Of a stretch of 64,000 bases of DNA, positions 10,594 through 19,166 are shown in pieces. Source of the DNA: Sulfurimonadaceae bacterium (GTDB lineage: Bacteria; Campylobacterota; Campylobacteria; Campylobacterales; Sulfurimonadaceae); contig JAQUHB010000006.1 of assembly GCA_028683835.1 (NCBI GenBank), positions 38,101 to 102,100 on the forward strand. The letters run 5' to 3'. Each line of letters starts with the position of its first letter. The first letter of the stretch is position 1. Both the position numbers and the translations under genes were made by a program. The notes under the pieces were generated by a model. That model worked only from the letters and a program-made list of their open reading frames with translations, was not told where the DNA came from and did no database searches.

Positions 10594-12496
10594 CAGCGTT
10601 CTCCTTGCCTATTGGATAGTTCATATTTAAAAGCGGCGGTGTAAGTTTTAGGTTTCTTTGCATTCTGCTAAAAAGTGACTGATTAGCAAAATGAGCGCCA
10701 CAAAGGATGATATGCTTGGCTTTAGTTTTTGCCTGTATCTCTTTGATAAGTTCACTAAAGTAATCTCCCAAAGACTCAAAGATAGAATAACTCAACATCA
10801 CGCTCTCAACTCCACCAAGTTGATAACTGATGATACTCGATAAAAATGCAATATGATCAAAGCGATTGTCTTTGACATGCGTATCTATCTGAATGCCACC
10901 CTTGCCTATAAATTTTAAAGCCTCTTTTGTCACGCCACGCATCGTTTCATCTTCAATTCCAAGCACAATGGCAGTAGCCACAAAAAGGTCAACCTCTCCT
11001 TTTTTCTCTAAAGCTTCCAGTTTTTCATATACTAGAGGCATCTTCGTTTGAAGATTGGTAATCAGACGATCTGAGCCTTCTCTAAGTGTTCTCATTTTTT
11101 CTAAAAGATCCGCTGCGTTAAAATCTTTCTGCGGCACTATTTTTATAACTTGTTTTCCGTCATAGTATAAAAATGAAGCTTCTTCATCAAAATAAACTCC
11201 GACACAACCGCTTCCAAAAAGCTGGTGCTCGGCCACAACTGACATAAATGAAGCCGTGTCTTGATGCATAAGTGACTGATTTGAATGCCATTGTTCAGCG
11301 TCATGACCTTCTAAAACCATCACTTTTGTAGCTTTAGTAGAGTTAAAATGCTCCATCTTATCAAAGAGCATCTCTTCCTTCACTTTTGTACCTATAAGAC
11401 CATGTGCAACGCTCAGTGTCTCAGTTGCAGGTGAGAGTGAAGAGGGAAAACTCACTCTCTCACCTGAAGCAATAAACTGAATATCTTTATTGATAAAAAG
11501 TCTCATATCTTCTTGGTGTGTCACTTCTAAATCATAATCCATTAAAATATCCGCACTTGCATCTTTCTCTACATCTTCATAAGAGATATAATCGATTCCA
11601 AGTGTTTGCAACTCTTTGGCGAGTAAAATGCTAAATCCCTCATCAGGATATTTTACATCTGTAGTATTACCTACTTCACGTTTAAGTTCCTCATCTTTTA
11701 TAGCTACATGTAAGATAGGACGCTCAATGCTAAGAAGTGCATTAAACTCCTGTTCTATCAAAGAAAGATAATCTGTGATCTTTTTTGCATTTATCACCAT
11801 AAGTACGGAGTTATTATTGGTCGCGCTTGTCTTATAAAAAACTCTGTATCCAAAAGTAGTCTTGATGAGCACTCTTTTATTGTCTTTTAATGCTTTTGCA
11901 CTCACTTCAAACATAGTTCGAAAACTACCAGCATCATTTGCATAGCGTTCACTATTTTTATTCATCAGTCTCACTGCCGTACCACATTTATGACAACTGT
12001 TCATATGATGATTTTCTCGTATCCCTACATGATTCATCTCACTTTCACAATCACTGCATGGCTGAATAAAACGAAATGAAGTGTTTTTACGTTCATAAGG
12101 GAAAGTGTTTAAAAAACTATATTTGCCTCCGCAATGTGTACATGAAGTAAATGGATAGTAGTATCTTCTCGAAGAGGGATCAAACATCTCTTTTTGACAA
12201 GATGGACAAAGTCCAAGACCCAAAGGATAATTATCTGTATATGCAGGGAGATCATGAGGCTCGCCTTCGGCTGTATAGTGATCACTTTTGGTTAAAAAAC
12301 ATGATGCAGGAAGTCTTGCTGCGATAGACTCTAGACAGTGTTGTAACTCTGTATTTTCAGAATCAAGTGCAAAAATAAGTCTGCCTTTTTTATTGGCTGC
12401 AACAGCATTTATACCAAATTCTCTAATGATACTGACAATATAATTTTTTATATAAACTTGAGAAGAGATTGTATGAAGTTCAAGCACGAATGCCAT
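10571..12496 (-). CDS. hydE: HydE, HypF-like hydrogenase maturation factor
   Basis: This 641-residue relative of HypF lies downstream of hydC, as hydE does in Wolinella and Helicobacter, where it is needed for hydrogenase activity (established for H. pylori). It retains two zinc-finger pairs like those of HypF (CPSCQKEMFDPSSRRYYYPF, CTHCGGKYSF, CSDCESEM, CHKCGTAVRL) and ends like the Kae1 domain of HypF (ILCGAHFANQSLF matches HypF LSGGVFQNKVLV). It lacks a clear acylphosphatase motif and lacks the HxxAH metal-binding motif, so it is probably not an active carbamoyltransferase. It may act as a scaffold or specificity factor. ATG at 12496 has AAAGGAT upstream. The gene overlaps hypF. Confidence 0.85.
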   Translation of the reverse strand: MAFVLELHTISSQVYIKNYIVSIIREFGINAVAANKKGRLIFALDSENTELQHCLESIAARLPASCFLTKSDHYTAEGEPHDLPAYTDNYPLGLGLCPSCQKEMFDPSSRRYYYPFTSCTHCGGKYSFLNTFPYERKNTSFRFIQPCSDCESEMNHVGIRENHHMNSCHKCGTAVRLMNKNSERYANDAGSFRTMFEVSAKALKDNKRVLIKTTFGYRVFYKTSATNNNSVLMVINAKKITDYLSLIEQEFNALLSIERPILHVAIKDEELKREVGNTTDVKYPDEGFSILLAKELQTLGIDYISYEDVEKDASADILMDYDLEVTHQEDMRLFINKDIQFIASGERVSFPSSLSPATETLSVAHGLIGTKVKEEMLFDKMEHFNSTKATKVMVLEGHDAEQWHSNQSLMHQDTASFMSVVAEHQLFGSGCVGVYFDEEASFLYYDGKQVIKIVPQKDFNAADLLEKMRTLREGSDRLITNLQTKMPLVYEKLEALEKKGEVDLFVATAIVLGIEDETMRGVTKEALKFIGKGGIQIDTHVKDNRFDHIAFLSSIISYQLGGVESVMLSYSIFESLGDYFSELIKEIQAKTKAKHIILCGAHFANQSLFSRMQRNLKLTPPLLNMNYPIGKENAVVGGVYL

Positions 12497-12513
12497 ATGT
12501 ATCCTTTATGTAA

Positions 12514-12533
12514 TCAGACAAGAAGATGTCTGA
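12514..12533 (-). other. Hairpin in the hydC-hydE intergenic space
   Basis: TCAGACA and TGTCTGA form a perfect 7-bp stem around a 6-base loop between the hydC stop and the hydE start. No run of U follows, so it is unlikely to be a full terminator. It could stabilise the 3' end of the hydABC message and set differential expression of structural versus maturation genes. That function is inference. Confidence 0.5.
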
Positions 12534-12549
12534 CTACGACTATAAAATT

Positions 12550-13251
12550 TTATTTCTCTTTAACGAACTTACTTCCACCAAAAACAATAGCAATGTCAGC
12601 CTCTTTCCAAAAAATAGTTCTCCATACTTGATAGTAGATATGGAATACAACCCAAGTAATAATATACCACATCGTATAATGATGCACTATTCTAACATCC
12701 ATGATCGTCCCACCACAAACAACACGTGTCCAATCAGTAGAAATATGTAGCATCCAAGGCCACCATTTTCCAATAGAACTAAGTCCTGATTCAAGTCCTG
12801 AAACATAGAGTTGCAATCCCGTGAGAAGCATCCATGCTAAAAGTAGATGAAATATTAGAAAATAAACTGAGTTAAAACTATCACTATGTGTAGAATCAAA
12901 TTTCTTACGTTTATTTAATGTTGCAAGGTTAATGACAACTTCAATAAACTCAGCAATATTTTTCCCTGTAGGAATTACTTTTTTATATGCTTTTTCAAAA
13001 CGGCTGAAAAAGAAAAGATAGGCAATTACTACTGAAGTGACATCAAATATGATAGCTACGATAAAATGTCCCCATCTGTTCCAAGCCATCACATATTTGT
13101 CAACTGCACCATCAGCGATAAAAGTTTGATAGTAAGGATGACCAATATAGAGACCTGTAATGATTGCGACAACCATAGAGATCGCATTAGCCCAATGGAT
13201 AATGCGTCCCGTAGTCGTCATACGCTTGACCTGTTTATATTCAGAGCTCAT
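12550..13251 (-). CDS. hydC: Ni/Fe-hydrogenase b-type cytochrome subunit HydC
   Basis: This 233-residue di-haem cytochrome b anchors the periplasmic HydAB dimer to the membrane and passes electrons from hydrogen to the quinone pool. It has about four membrane helices (for example RIIHWANAISMVVAIITGLYIG, FIVAIIFDVTSVVIAYLFFF, LIFHLLLAWMLLTGLQLYV and WYIITWVVFHIYYQVW). Histidines suited to haem ligation occur in IHWAN, LIFHLLL, VRIVHHYTMWY and VFHIYYQ. The ATG at 13251 has AAGGAG ten bases upstream, 10 bases after hydB. It is the third gene of the hydABC operon. Confidence 0.94.
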   Translation of the reverse strand: MSSEYKQVKRMTTTGRIIHWANAISMVVAIITGLYIGHPYYQTFIADGAVDKYVMAWNRWGHFIVAIIFDVTSVVIAYLFFFSRFEKAYKKVIPTGKNIAEFIEVVINLATLNKRKKFDSTHSDSFNSVYFLIFHLLLAWMLLTGLQLYVSGLESGLSSIGKWWPWMLHISTDWTRVVCGGTIMDVRIVHHYTMWYIITWVVFHIYYQVWRTIFWKEADIAIVFGGSKFVKEK

Positions 13252-13261
13252 AATAATCTCC

Positions 13262-15040
13262 TTAGATACTGCATTGCGTATCTATTTTATAGACACCTAA
13301 CTCTTTACCTTTTGTATCAACAACGTGAACGGCACAAGCGATACAAGGGTCAAAACTGTGAATGGTACGAATAATTTCAAGCGGCTGCTCAGGGTTAGCG
13401 ACTTTCGTACCAATAAGACTCGCTTCATAAGCACCCATTCTTCCTTTATAATCACGAGGTCCAGCATTCCAAGTAGAAGGCACAACTGCTTGATAATTCT
13501 CAACTTTTCCATTTTCTACACGAACCCAGTGACCAAGAGAACCACGAGGTGCTTCAGCTAGTCCCATACCTTTTGTTTTGACACTCACTTTATCAAAATC
13601 AAATTCTGTCCAAGTTCTAAGATCACCAGAAGCCGCATTTTTAGCTAACTCATCTGCCCACTCGACCATGATATCTGCCATCAATTCTGTTTCAACAGCA
13701 CGAGCCGCAGTTCTACCAACTGTACTAAAAAGCACTGAAATAGGAAGATTACCGCGTTTTAGAAAGTTTGTCACATATTTTGTGATACGCTCATCTTTGC
13801 GTGCAACACCGATAACCATACGAGCTAACGGTCCAACCTCTACGCGAGTATCGTTATAGATAGGTGTTTTTATCCAACTGTATTTTTCGCCAGTTTTAAG
13901 ATATGCGATACCATCTGAACGTTTGTCTAGTCCTGTATAGTGAGGAATAGTTTGTCCGTCATAAGGGTGAAGAGGTTTTTGACCCTCATACCAAGAGTGA
14001 GTGACATCTTCAGCTATTTTATTTTGATCAACATCTTGTACTTTAGAGATATCACCACCATAAACTATACCGCTTGGAAAGAGTGTTTTTGCTTTATAAA
14101 AGCCTGTGTCATCCAAACGGAAATCTCCATAACTCATATAGTTAAGTAAACCGCCGCCAGTTCCACCAACACCCTTTTTCTCCATAAGTTCAGTAAAAGT
14201 TGCTTTAGAATCAGTCGCTTCTTCAGCATACATCGTCCCAGCCATATAAACATCAGGAAGATATGCTTCTTTAACAAACTTTGTCCCATCTGCAAGTAAC
14301 TGTTTAAAAAGTGCTATACGTGCAGGATTTTCAATATCTTGCACACAAGTCACACCACCAACAACGATGGACTGAGGATGCGGGTTTTTACCACCGAAGA
14401 TCGCTTGCATTTTTGCTAATTCACGTTGAATATCAAGTGCTTTTAGGTAGTGTGCTACGCCGATAAGGTTTTGTTCAGGAGTGAGTTTATAATGTTTATT
14501 ACCCCAATATCCATTTCCAAATATTCCAAGACGACCCTGTTTCACAAAGTTTGCCACACGTGTTTGTATCTCTTTAAATTCACCCTCGCCATCAGTATAT
14601 GGATTTACTCCAGCTACTGTAGCCCATTTTCTAGCCTCAGCAGCCGTCTTTGCAGGATCGGCAGAAAGTGCCGAAACGACATCGACAAAGTCAAGCGCAT
14701 GAAGATGGTAAAAATGTACTAAGTGGTCATGCATATAAAGTGAACCTTGGATAAGGTTACGAACAATACGTGCATTTTTTGGAATAGTAACACCAAACGC
14801 ATCTTCTACAGCTTCAATCGATCTTTGATAGTGTGTTCCCGTACAAACACCACAAATACGCATTGCCAAAAGTCCACAATCACGAGGATCTCTTCCTTTT
14901 AAAATTGTTTCTATTCCACGGAACATCGTAGAAGAACTATAAGCATCTATGATGGTATTATTTTCATCAATAACAGCCTCAATTCTTAAATGCCCTTCAA
15001 TACGTGTAATTGGGTCTACTACTATATGCTTATTACTCAT
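13262..15040 (-). CDS. hydB: NiFe hydrogenase large subunit HydB (group 1, periplasmic uptake)
   Basis: This 592-residue catalytic subunit carries the NiFe active site. The L1 motif RICGVC is at residues 61-66 (ligands C63, C66) and the L2 motif DPCIACAVH is near residues 564-572 (C566, C569, H572). The N-terminal VDPITRIEGHLRIE is the classical large-subunit opening. A 20-residue extension follows H572 (beginning VVDTKGKELG), the expected substrate of the HydD protease. The start codon overlaps the last base of the hydA stop. It should oxidise hydrogen in the periplasm after Tat export together with HydA and feed electrons to HydC. Confidence 0.97.
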   Translation of the reverse strand: MSNKHIVVDPITRIEGHLRIEAVIDENNTIIDAYSSSTMFRGIETILKGRDPRDCGLLAMRICGVCTGTHYQRSIEAVEDAFGVTIPKNARIVRNLIQGSLYMHDHLVHFYHLHALDFVDVVSALSADPAKTAAEARKWATVAGVNPYTDGEGEFKEIQTRVANFVKQGRLGIFGNGYWGNKHYKLTPEQNLIGVAHYLKALDIQRELAKMQAIFGGKNPHPQSIVVGGVTCVQDIENPARIALFKQLLADGTKFVKEAYLPDVYMAGTMYAEEATDSKATFTELMEKKGVGGTGGGLLNYMSYGDFRLDDTGFYKAKTLFPSGIVYGGDISKVQDVDQNKIAEDVTHSWYEGQKPLHPYDGQTIPHYTGLDKRSDGIAYLKTGEKYSWIKTPIYNDTRVEVGPLARMVIGVARKDERITKYVTNFLKRGNLPISVLFSTVGRTAARAVETELMADIMVEWADELAKNAASGDLRTWTEFDFDKVSVKTKGMGLAEAPRGSLGHWVRVENGKVENYQAVVPSTWNAGPRDYKGRMGAYEASLIGTKVANPEQPLEIIRTIHSFDPCIACAVHVVDTKGKELGVYKIDTQCSI

Positions 15041-16272
15041 TATGCTTCTCCTCCATCATCTTTTTTACCACCCACTGCACTCGCTATTGCATGGATTCCA
15101 ATACCAATACTTGCTGCTGTAAGAAGCCCTAAACCAAATTCATCAACCGTTTTTTCAACACCACCTGTTGGTGCTTTTATTTTCGCATTTGCCATTGGAC
15201 GCTCATATGCATATTTATCCCAAAAATCAGGTTCAGAACAGCCGATACAGCCACGCCCAACACCGATTGGCCAGTTCACAGCTTCGTTGTAACGTACGAT
15301 TGAACAGTTGTTAAAAGTCATAGGACCTTTACATCCCATTTTATAGAGACAAAAGTTATTTTTTGCACCCTCATCACCCCACTCTTCTACATATTCACCC
15401 GCATCAAAGTGTGCACGTCTTTCACAGTTATCATGAATTCTATAACCAAATGCAAATTTAGGACGTAATAAAGAATCCAGTTCAGGAAGTGTTCCTGTTA
15501 AAACATAGTGCATTACAACACCAACCATGTTTACAGGGTTAGCAGGACATGCCGGGATATTTACCAAAGGTTTGCCTTTGACAACATCCATAACACCCAC
15601 AGCACCCGTTGGGTTTGGAGCAGCAGCTGGAATACCGCCAAATGTTGCACAAGCACCTACTGCTATAACCGCTGCAGCATCTTTTGAAACACGCATCAAG
15701 TGATCATGAAAAGTCTCACCGCTAGCACCAATAGTCCCATACTGACCATGCATACCCATAGGAATAGAACCTTCAACAAAAAGCAAAAACTTGCCTTTAA
15801 AAGTTTCTATTGCTTCATCAAGCTGTTTTTCTGCCTGAAAGCCTGAAGCAGCTTGCAGTGTTTCGTGATACTCAAGAGAGATAATGTCAAGTACAATCTC
15901 ATCTATTTTCGGTCCATCTGAACGAAGAAGTGCTTCCGAGTTTCCTGCACAATCTTGGAGCTCAAGCCAAATAACTGGAGCACGGTTCATGAGTTCAGCA
16001 GCTTCTGCTACTAAAGGTGAAAACATTGGAGGTAGCATAAGCATCGCTGTTGTAGCACTTACCCATTTCATAAAATCACGTCTGTCAATACCATTATCAT
16101 TTAGTAATCCACTAAAATCCAATCTATTTGCAGGTTGTGAAGCACGTAGCTCACTTAATCTTGTTTGACACTTTTCAAACAGATCCAAATAATAAGACTC
16201 ACCTTTGTTCGTCTCAACTCGAGCACTCTTTGAAGTAAACAGTTTCTTTACCCCTTCTATTCTATCTGACAT
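15040..16272 (-). CDS. hydA: NiFe hydrogenase small subunit HydA with Tat signal
   Basis: This 410-residue iron-sulfur subunit has a twin-arginine motif RRDFMKW at residues 64-70 followed by a hydrophobic stretch (TTAMLMLPPMFSPLV). The N-terminal region before the Tat motif is long (about 63 residues). Cluster-binding cysteines are visible in WLELQDCAGNSEA, GACATFGG, PACPANP, HDNCERRAHFD, GCKGPMTFNNC and GRGCIGCSEPDFWD. A C-terminal hydrophobic helix (GLLTAASIGIGIHAIASAV) should anchor it in the membrane near HydC. ATG at 16272 has AAGGAG at good spacing. First gene of hydABC-hydE-hypF-hydD; an inverted repeat likely to be a TetR operator lies just upstream. Confidence 0.96.
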   Translation of the reverse strand: MSDRIEGVKKLFTSKSARVETNKGESYYLDLFEKCQTRLSELRASQPANRLDFSGLLNDNGIDRRDFMKWVSATTAMLMLPPMFSPLVAEAAELMNRAPVIWLELQDCAGNSEALLRSDGPKIDEIVLDIISLEYHETLQAASGFQAEKQLDEAIETFKGKFLLFVEGSIPMGMHGQYGTIGASGETFHDHLMRVSKDAAAVIAVGACATFGGIPAAAPNPTGAVGVMDVVKGKPLVNIPACPANPVNMVGVVMHYVLTGTLPELDSLLRPKFAFGYRIHDNCERRAHFDAGEYVEEWGDEGAKNNFCLYKMGCKGPMTFNNCSIVRYNEAVNWPIGVGRGCIGCSEPDFWDKYAYERPMANAKIKAPTGGVEKTVDEFGLGLLTAASIGIGIHAIASAVGGKKDDGGEA

Positions 16273-16290
16273 CCTCGACTCCTTCTAAAA

Positions 16291-16304
16291 TGAATGTTCA
16301 TTCA
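16291..16304 (-). promoter_or_regulatory. Putative TetR operator in the hydA leader
   Basis: TGAATGTTCATTCA is an inverted repeat with 6-bp arms, ending 19 bases upstream of the hydA ATG. It shares the pattern TGAATNNNNATTCA with the palindrome in front of the tetR gene at 18510-19097, at almost the same distance from the start codon (19 versus 21 bases). This suggests one repressor controls both transcripts. The position, between the presumed promoter and the ribosome-binding site, fits steric repression. Regulation is inferred. Confidence 0.6.
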
Positions 16305-16373
16305 CCTACCAACATTTTAAAAGAATTAATCTTCAAAATTGCTTAAATAATAAAAAGTTATATATTAATTTGT

Positions 16374-17633
16374 TTAATGTGTAGTACAGACGGAACAAAC
16401 GTCAAAACTTTTAAATACAAGCTCTGCTATCTCAATGTTTTCAAGCCCTATCATGGCCTTTTGCGAGACACCATGATTTTCGTTCACCCCTCCGCATAGA
16501 TTCCATTGAGTTGGCGTTATTATCTCATAGCTTTTGATAAGAGAATCTTCGATAACTACCTTATGGATGAGCGTCCCTCTAGCTGCTTCCACCGCTGAAG
16601 AGCCGCTTGAGTTCAAGCTTGTAATATCCATTTTTGGTTTTATATAGGATGGTTCACTTAAGTCTAACTCCGTAATAAGTGATTTACAATGCAACAAAAG
16701 TTGTGAGATCTCACATACCCTTGCCAAGATTCTTGTAAATATACTGTCTGTATATTTTTTATGTGCATCTTTTATCAATGGAGTTTTTTTCACCATGGCT
16801 CTAGACAAAGGACCCACTTCATAATATTTGCCATGATAGTGAACACTTTTAGCAAATGAAGTAGTCGATACAGATTCAATAACATCTTCTAAAAATAGAT
16901 TATGCATCACTCTGGTTTTAATCGATTTTCCTTTAGTAAAATAACTACTTTCTCCAAAGACTATAAATCTGTCATAACTCTTTCCGTATTCCAGCCAACC
17001 GTTTTTTTCTATAAGATGAAGCACATCTACTAAATCCCCGCTTTTACTTAAGACATTCATCACATTATCGCAATCTTGTAACATTTGTACATCAACATCA
17101 AGGAGATTTTTTTCAAAAAATTGAATTGTCTCATCTATATAATGCCCTAGTTTGATAAGATCCATTTGTGTGATCTCACAAACGACTCCGCCAACAATTG
17201 CATAAGAGGTATGAGGATACTGACCGCCAAAGAGTGCTATAGCTTTTCCCATTAGCTGAGATGGAATAACTGCTTTCATCACATTCTGTTTGAATCCAAA
17301 AAGAGGAAAGATAGTCAAGTAAAACCATTTAAAATGGTTTTGTATCAATTCAAAATTAAGCGTCAATTCTCTTATGATCTTCGCTTTGTTTGAGATCTCT
17401 ATGCTCTCATAACAATCTTCTAAAGCCCGAACAGTGGCAATAAGATGTGCATGTCCGCATATACCGCAAACTCTTGGGTTTATGACTAAAGCATCTAAAG
17501 GTGATTTACCTTTAAGGATATCTTCTATATGACGTGTGGACATAAAATCAACATCTACGTTATCAATTTTGTTGTTTTTAAAATGAAAATTGAGTTTAGC
17601 TTCACCCTCTATTTTTTCTATTAATTTAATCAT
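16374..17633 (-). CDS. Group 2 (sensor-like) NiFe hydrogenase large subunit
   Basis: This 419-residue large subunit has L1 motif RVCGIC (residues 54-59; C56, C59) and a final L2 motif SFDVCSVCTTH (C413, C416, H419). The protein ends exactly at the last metal-ligand histidine, so it has no cleavable extension and needs no maturation protease. This trait is shared by hydrogen-sensing HupV/HoxC proteins. The usual Pro between Asp and Cys in L2 is replaced by Val. At 419 residues it is shorter than HydB (592). Its start overlaps the end of the small subunit gene. It lacks export signals through its partner, so it acts in the cytoplasm. The sensor role is favoured by the missing tail and the linked TetR; a cytosolic uptake enzyme is the alternative. 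Confidence 0.88.
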   Translation of the reverse strand: MIKLIEKIEGEAKLNFHFKNNKIDNVDVDFMSTRHIEDILKGKSPLDALVINPRVCGICGHAHLIATVRALEDCYESIEISNKAKIIRELTLNFELIQNHFKWFYLTIFPLFGFKQNVMKAVIPSQLMGKAIALFGGQYPHTSYAIVGGVVCEITQMDLIKLGHYIDETIQFFEKNLLDVDVQMLQDCDNVMNVLSKSGDLVDVLHLIEKNGWLEYGKSYDRFIVFGESSYFTKGKSIKTRVMHNLFLEDVIESVSTTSFAKSVHYHGKYYEVGPLSRAMVKKTPLIKDAHKKYTDSIFTRILARVCEISQLLLHCKSLITELDLSEPSYIKPKMDITSLNSSGSSAVEAARGTLIHKVVIEDSLIKSYEIITPTQWNLCGGVNENHGVSQKAMIGLENIEIAELVFKSFDVCSVCTTH

Positions 17634-18507
17634 CTAATAACTTCTTTTGTAATCTATCAATTTTAAAGGCTTTCGTGATTCCAGCAAGTGTTAAATATAC
17701 TCGCTTGTTTACACCCACGGGTAGGAATTCTGGAATACCCATATTTTTTTTTGTACTAAAAAGATTTTGTTTTGGAAAACTCGGTTCGGTACATCCCATA
17801 CATGGAAGTCCTGCTCTTGTCTTAGAGTTTATCTCGTTCCAAAGTATCTTATTACAACTGCCATGTGTCAAAGGACCTTGACAACCATGATCGTAAAACA
17901 TACATCCCTCAAGTTCACCGAAATGATGATTATCTACTTTATACTCAAAATATTCATTTCTTGTGCATCCATTGTGCACGGTATATGCAAAATAGTCTTT
18001 AGGTCTTAAATAGCTATCAAGTTTTAAACTTAACCCTTTTTTGATGGCATAAAGAGTACTTACTAATGTTTCAGGATGAATTGGACAACCTGAGATAGAG
18101 ATTGTTTTTTCAAAAAGATGATTATATTTTTCTGTACGCTTATCTTCTCTAAAATGCAGACCTGAAACATTTTTATAATGACTCTCTTTAAAGATACCGC
18201 CAAAAGTGGCGCATGTACCGACAGTAACTATCTTTGACACTATCTTTGAATATTTTTTAATGATGTCAATACCTAAAACATCTGCTTTTATAAAATCATC
18301 TGCTATAGCCCCTTCAATAAGTAAGACATCACAAGCAATATCTTGCGAAATAATATCTTCTAAGGAATACTCAGAATCGATAATGGGATGATATATAAAT
18401 TCAAAATCATTAAAAAACTGTTCTAAGTGTGGATAGTTTAAAAAAGAGTGCGTATTTCCATTGCAGGTCATTAAACCAAGCCATAGAATCCTCACTTTTT
18501 TTTTCAT
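17626..18507 (-). CDS. Group 2 (sensor-like) NiFe hydrogenase small subunit, no Tat signal
   Basis: This 293-residue iron-sulfur subunit starts directly at the catalytic fold (VRILWLGLMTCNGNTHSFLN) with no Tat peptide, so it stays in the cytoplasm. The CxGN arrangement at C15 is typical of group 2 small subunits. Other cluster ligands are in GTCATFGG, SGCPIHPE, HNGCTRNEYF, GCMFYDHGCQGPLTHGSC and GLPCMGCTEPSFP. No C-terminal membrane helix is present. The start is two bases after the tetR stop, with only a weak ribosome-binding site, implying translational coupling to the regulator. The partner large subunit overlaps its 3' end by 8 bases. Confidence 0.9.
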   Translation of the reverse strand: MKKKVRILWLGLMTCNGNTHSFLNYPHLEQFFNDFEFIYHPIIDSEYSLEDIISQDIACDVLLIEGAIADDFIKADVLGIDIIKKYSKIVSKIVTVGTCATFGGIFKESHYKNVSGLHFREDKRTEKYNHLFEKTISISGCPIHPETLVSTLYAIKKGLSLKLDSYLRPKDYFAYTVHNGCTRNEYFEYKVDNHHFGELEGCMFYDHGCQGPLTHGSCNKILWNEINSKTRAGLPCMGCTEPSFPKQNLFSTKKNMGIPEFLPVGVNKRVYLTLAGITKAFKIDRLQKKLLDD

Positions 18508-18509
18508 GG

Positions 18510-19097
18510 TTATACACTTAACGCTTTATATATGTTATCTGTTACATCATCTATATATTCATTGAGATTTTTTGGCAGTACGTTTTCACCCTGTAAAAAT
18601 ACCATTCCACCCAAATAACCCATAAAAAGTCCAAATGCATTAAAAAAATCTTGATCTCTCAAATCTCCGCATTTGACTCCCTCTTCAAAATAGATCATGA
18701 TCTCCGTTACAAAATCGTTGACACATATCATACCTTCACAGCCATCTTTAAACACTTCCCTCGTTGACAGATAGATTCTTAAAAAATAGTCTAACATCTC
18801 TGGTTTTACTGTAGCAGTCTGAAAATAGATCTCGACAATCTTTCTTGTTTTTTCTTTTGTTGAGATATTTTCTTCATTGATAACTTTTATCTTTTTTCCA
18901 AAATATGAAGACACAAATTTGATGATCTCTTTTGCAAGAAGATCTTTGGATTTAAAATAGTTATACATATTTCCCACACTCATCTTTAAAGAGAGGGCAA
19001 TATCTGGAATAGTTGTATTATAAAAACCTTTTGTAGCAAAAAGTCCTAGTGATGCCAACATTATCTGTTCTTTTTTTTGCTGTTTTTTATCAGTCAA
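18510..19097 (-). CDS. TetR/AcrR regulator co-transcribed with the sensor-like hydrogenase
   Basis: This 195-residue TetR protein has the DNA-binding region TTIPDIALSLKMSVGNMYNY followed by FKSKDLLAKEII. The start is TTG at 19097, with GGAAG upstream; the next ATG would delete part of the DNA-binding domain. The ligand domain contains three cysteines (DGCEGMICV and VKCGDL). It is the first gene of a tetR-small-large hydrogenase operon with a 2-base gap to the small subunit. A perfect 22-bp palindrome lies 17 bases upstream of its start, and a related site precedes hydA. I infer autoregulation and control of hydABC. How hydrogenase status would reach the repressor is unknown. Confidence 0.9.
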   Translation of the reverse strand: MTDKKQQKKEQIMLASLGLFATKGFYNTTIPDIALSLKMSVGNMYNYFKSKDLLAKEIIKFVSSYFGKKIKVINEENISTKEKTRKIVEIYFQTATVKPEMLDYFLRIYLSTREVFKDGCEGMICVNDFVTEIMIYFEEGVKCGDLRDQDFFNAFGLFMGYLGGMVFLQGENVLPKNLNEYIDDVTDNIYKALSV

Positions 19098-19113
19098 AAT
19101 ATTTGCTTCCTTT

Positions 19114-19135
19114 ATACTGAATAATTATTCAGTAT
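19114..19135 (-). promoter_or_regulatory. Perfect 22-bp palindrome upstream of tetR (operator)
   Basis: The 22 bases are an exact palindrome with core TGAATAATTATTCA (19118-19131) extended by ATAC/GTAT on the two sides. It lies 17-38 bases before the TTG start of the TetR gene, the usual place for autoregulation. The core matches the hydA-leader site at its outer TGAAT and ATTCA halves. Confidence 0.75.
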
Positions 19136-19166
19136 TGTATCAGCAATTCTAAATATTAGCAATTAT

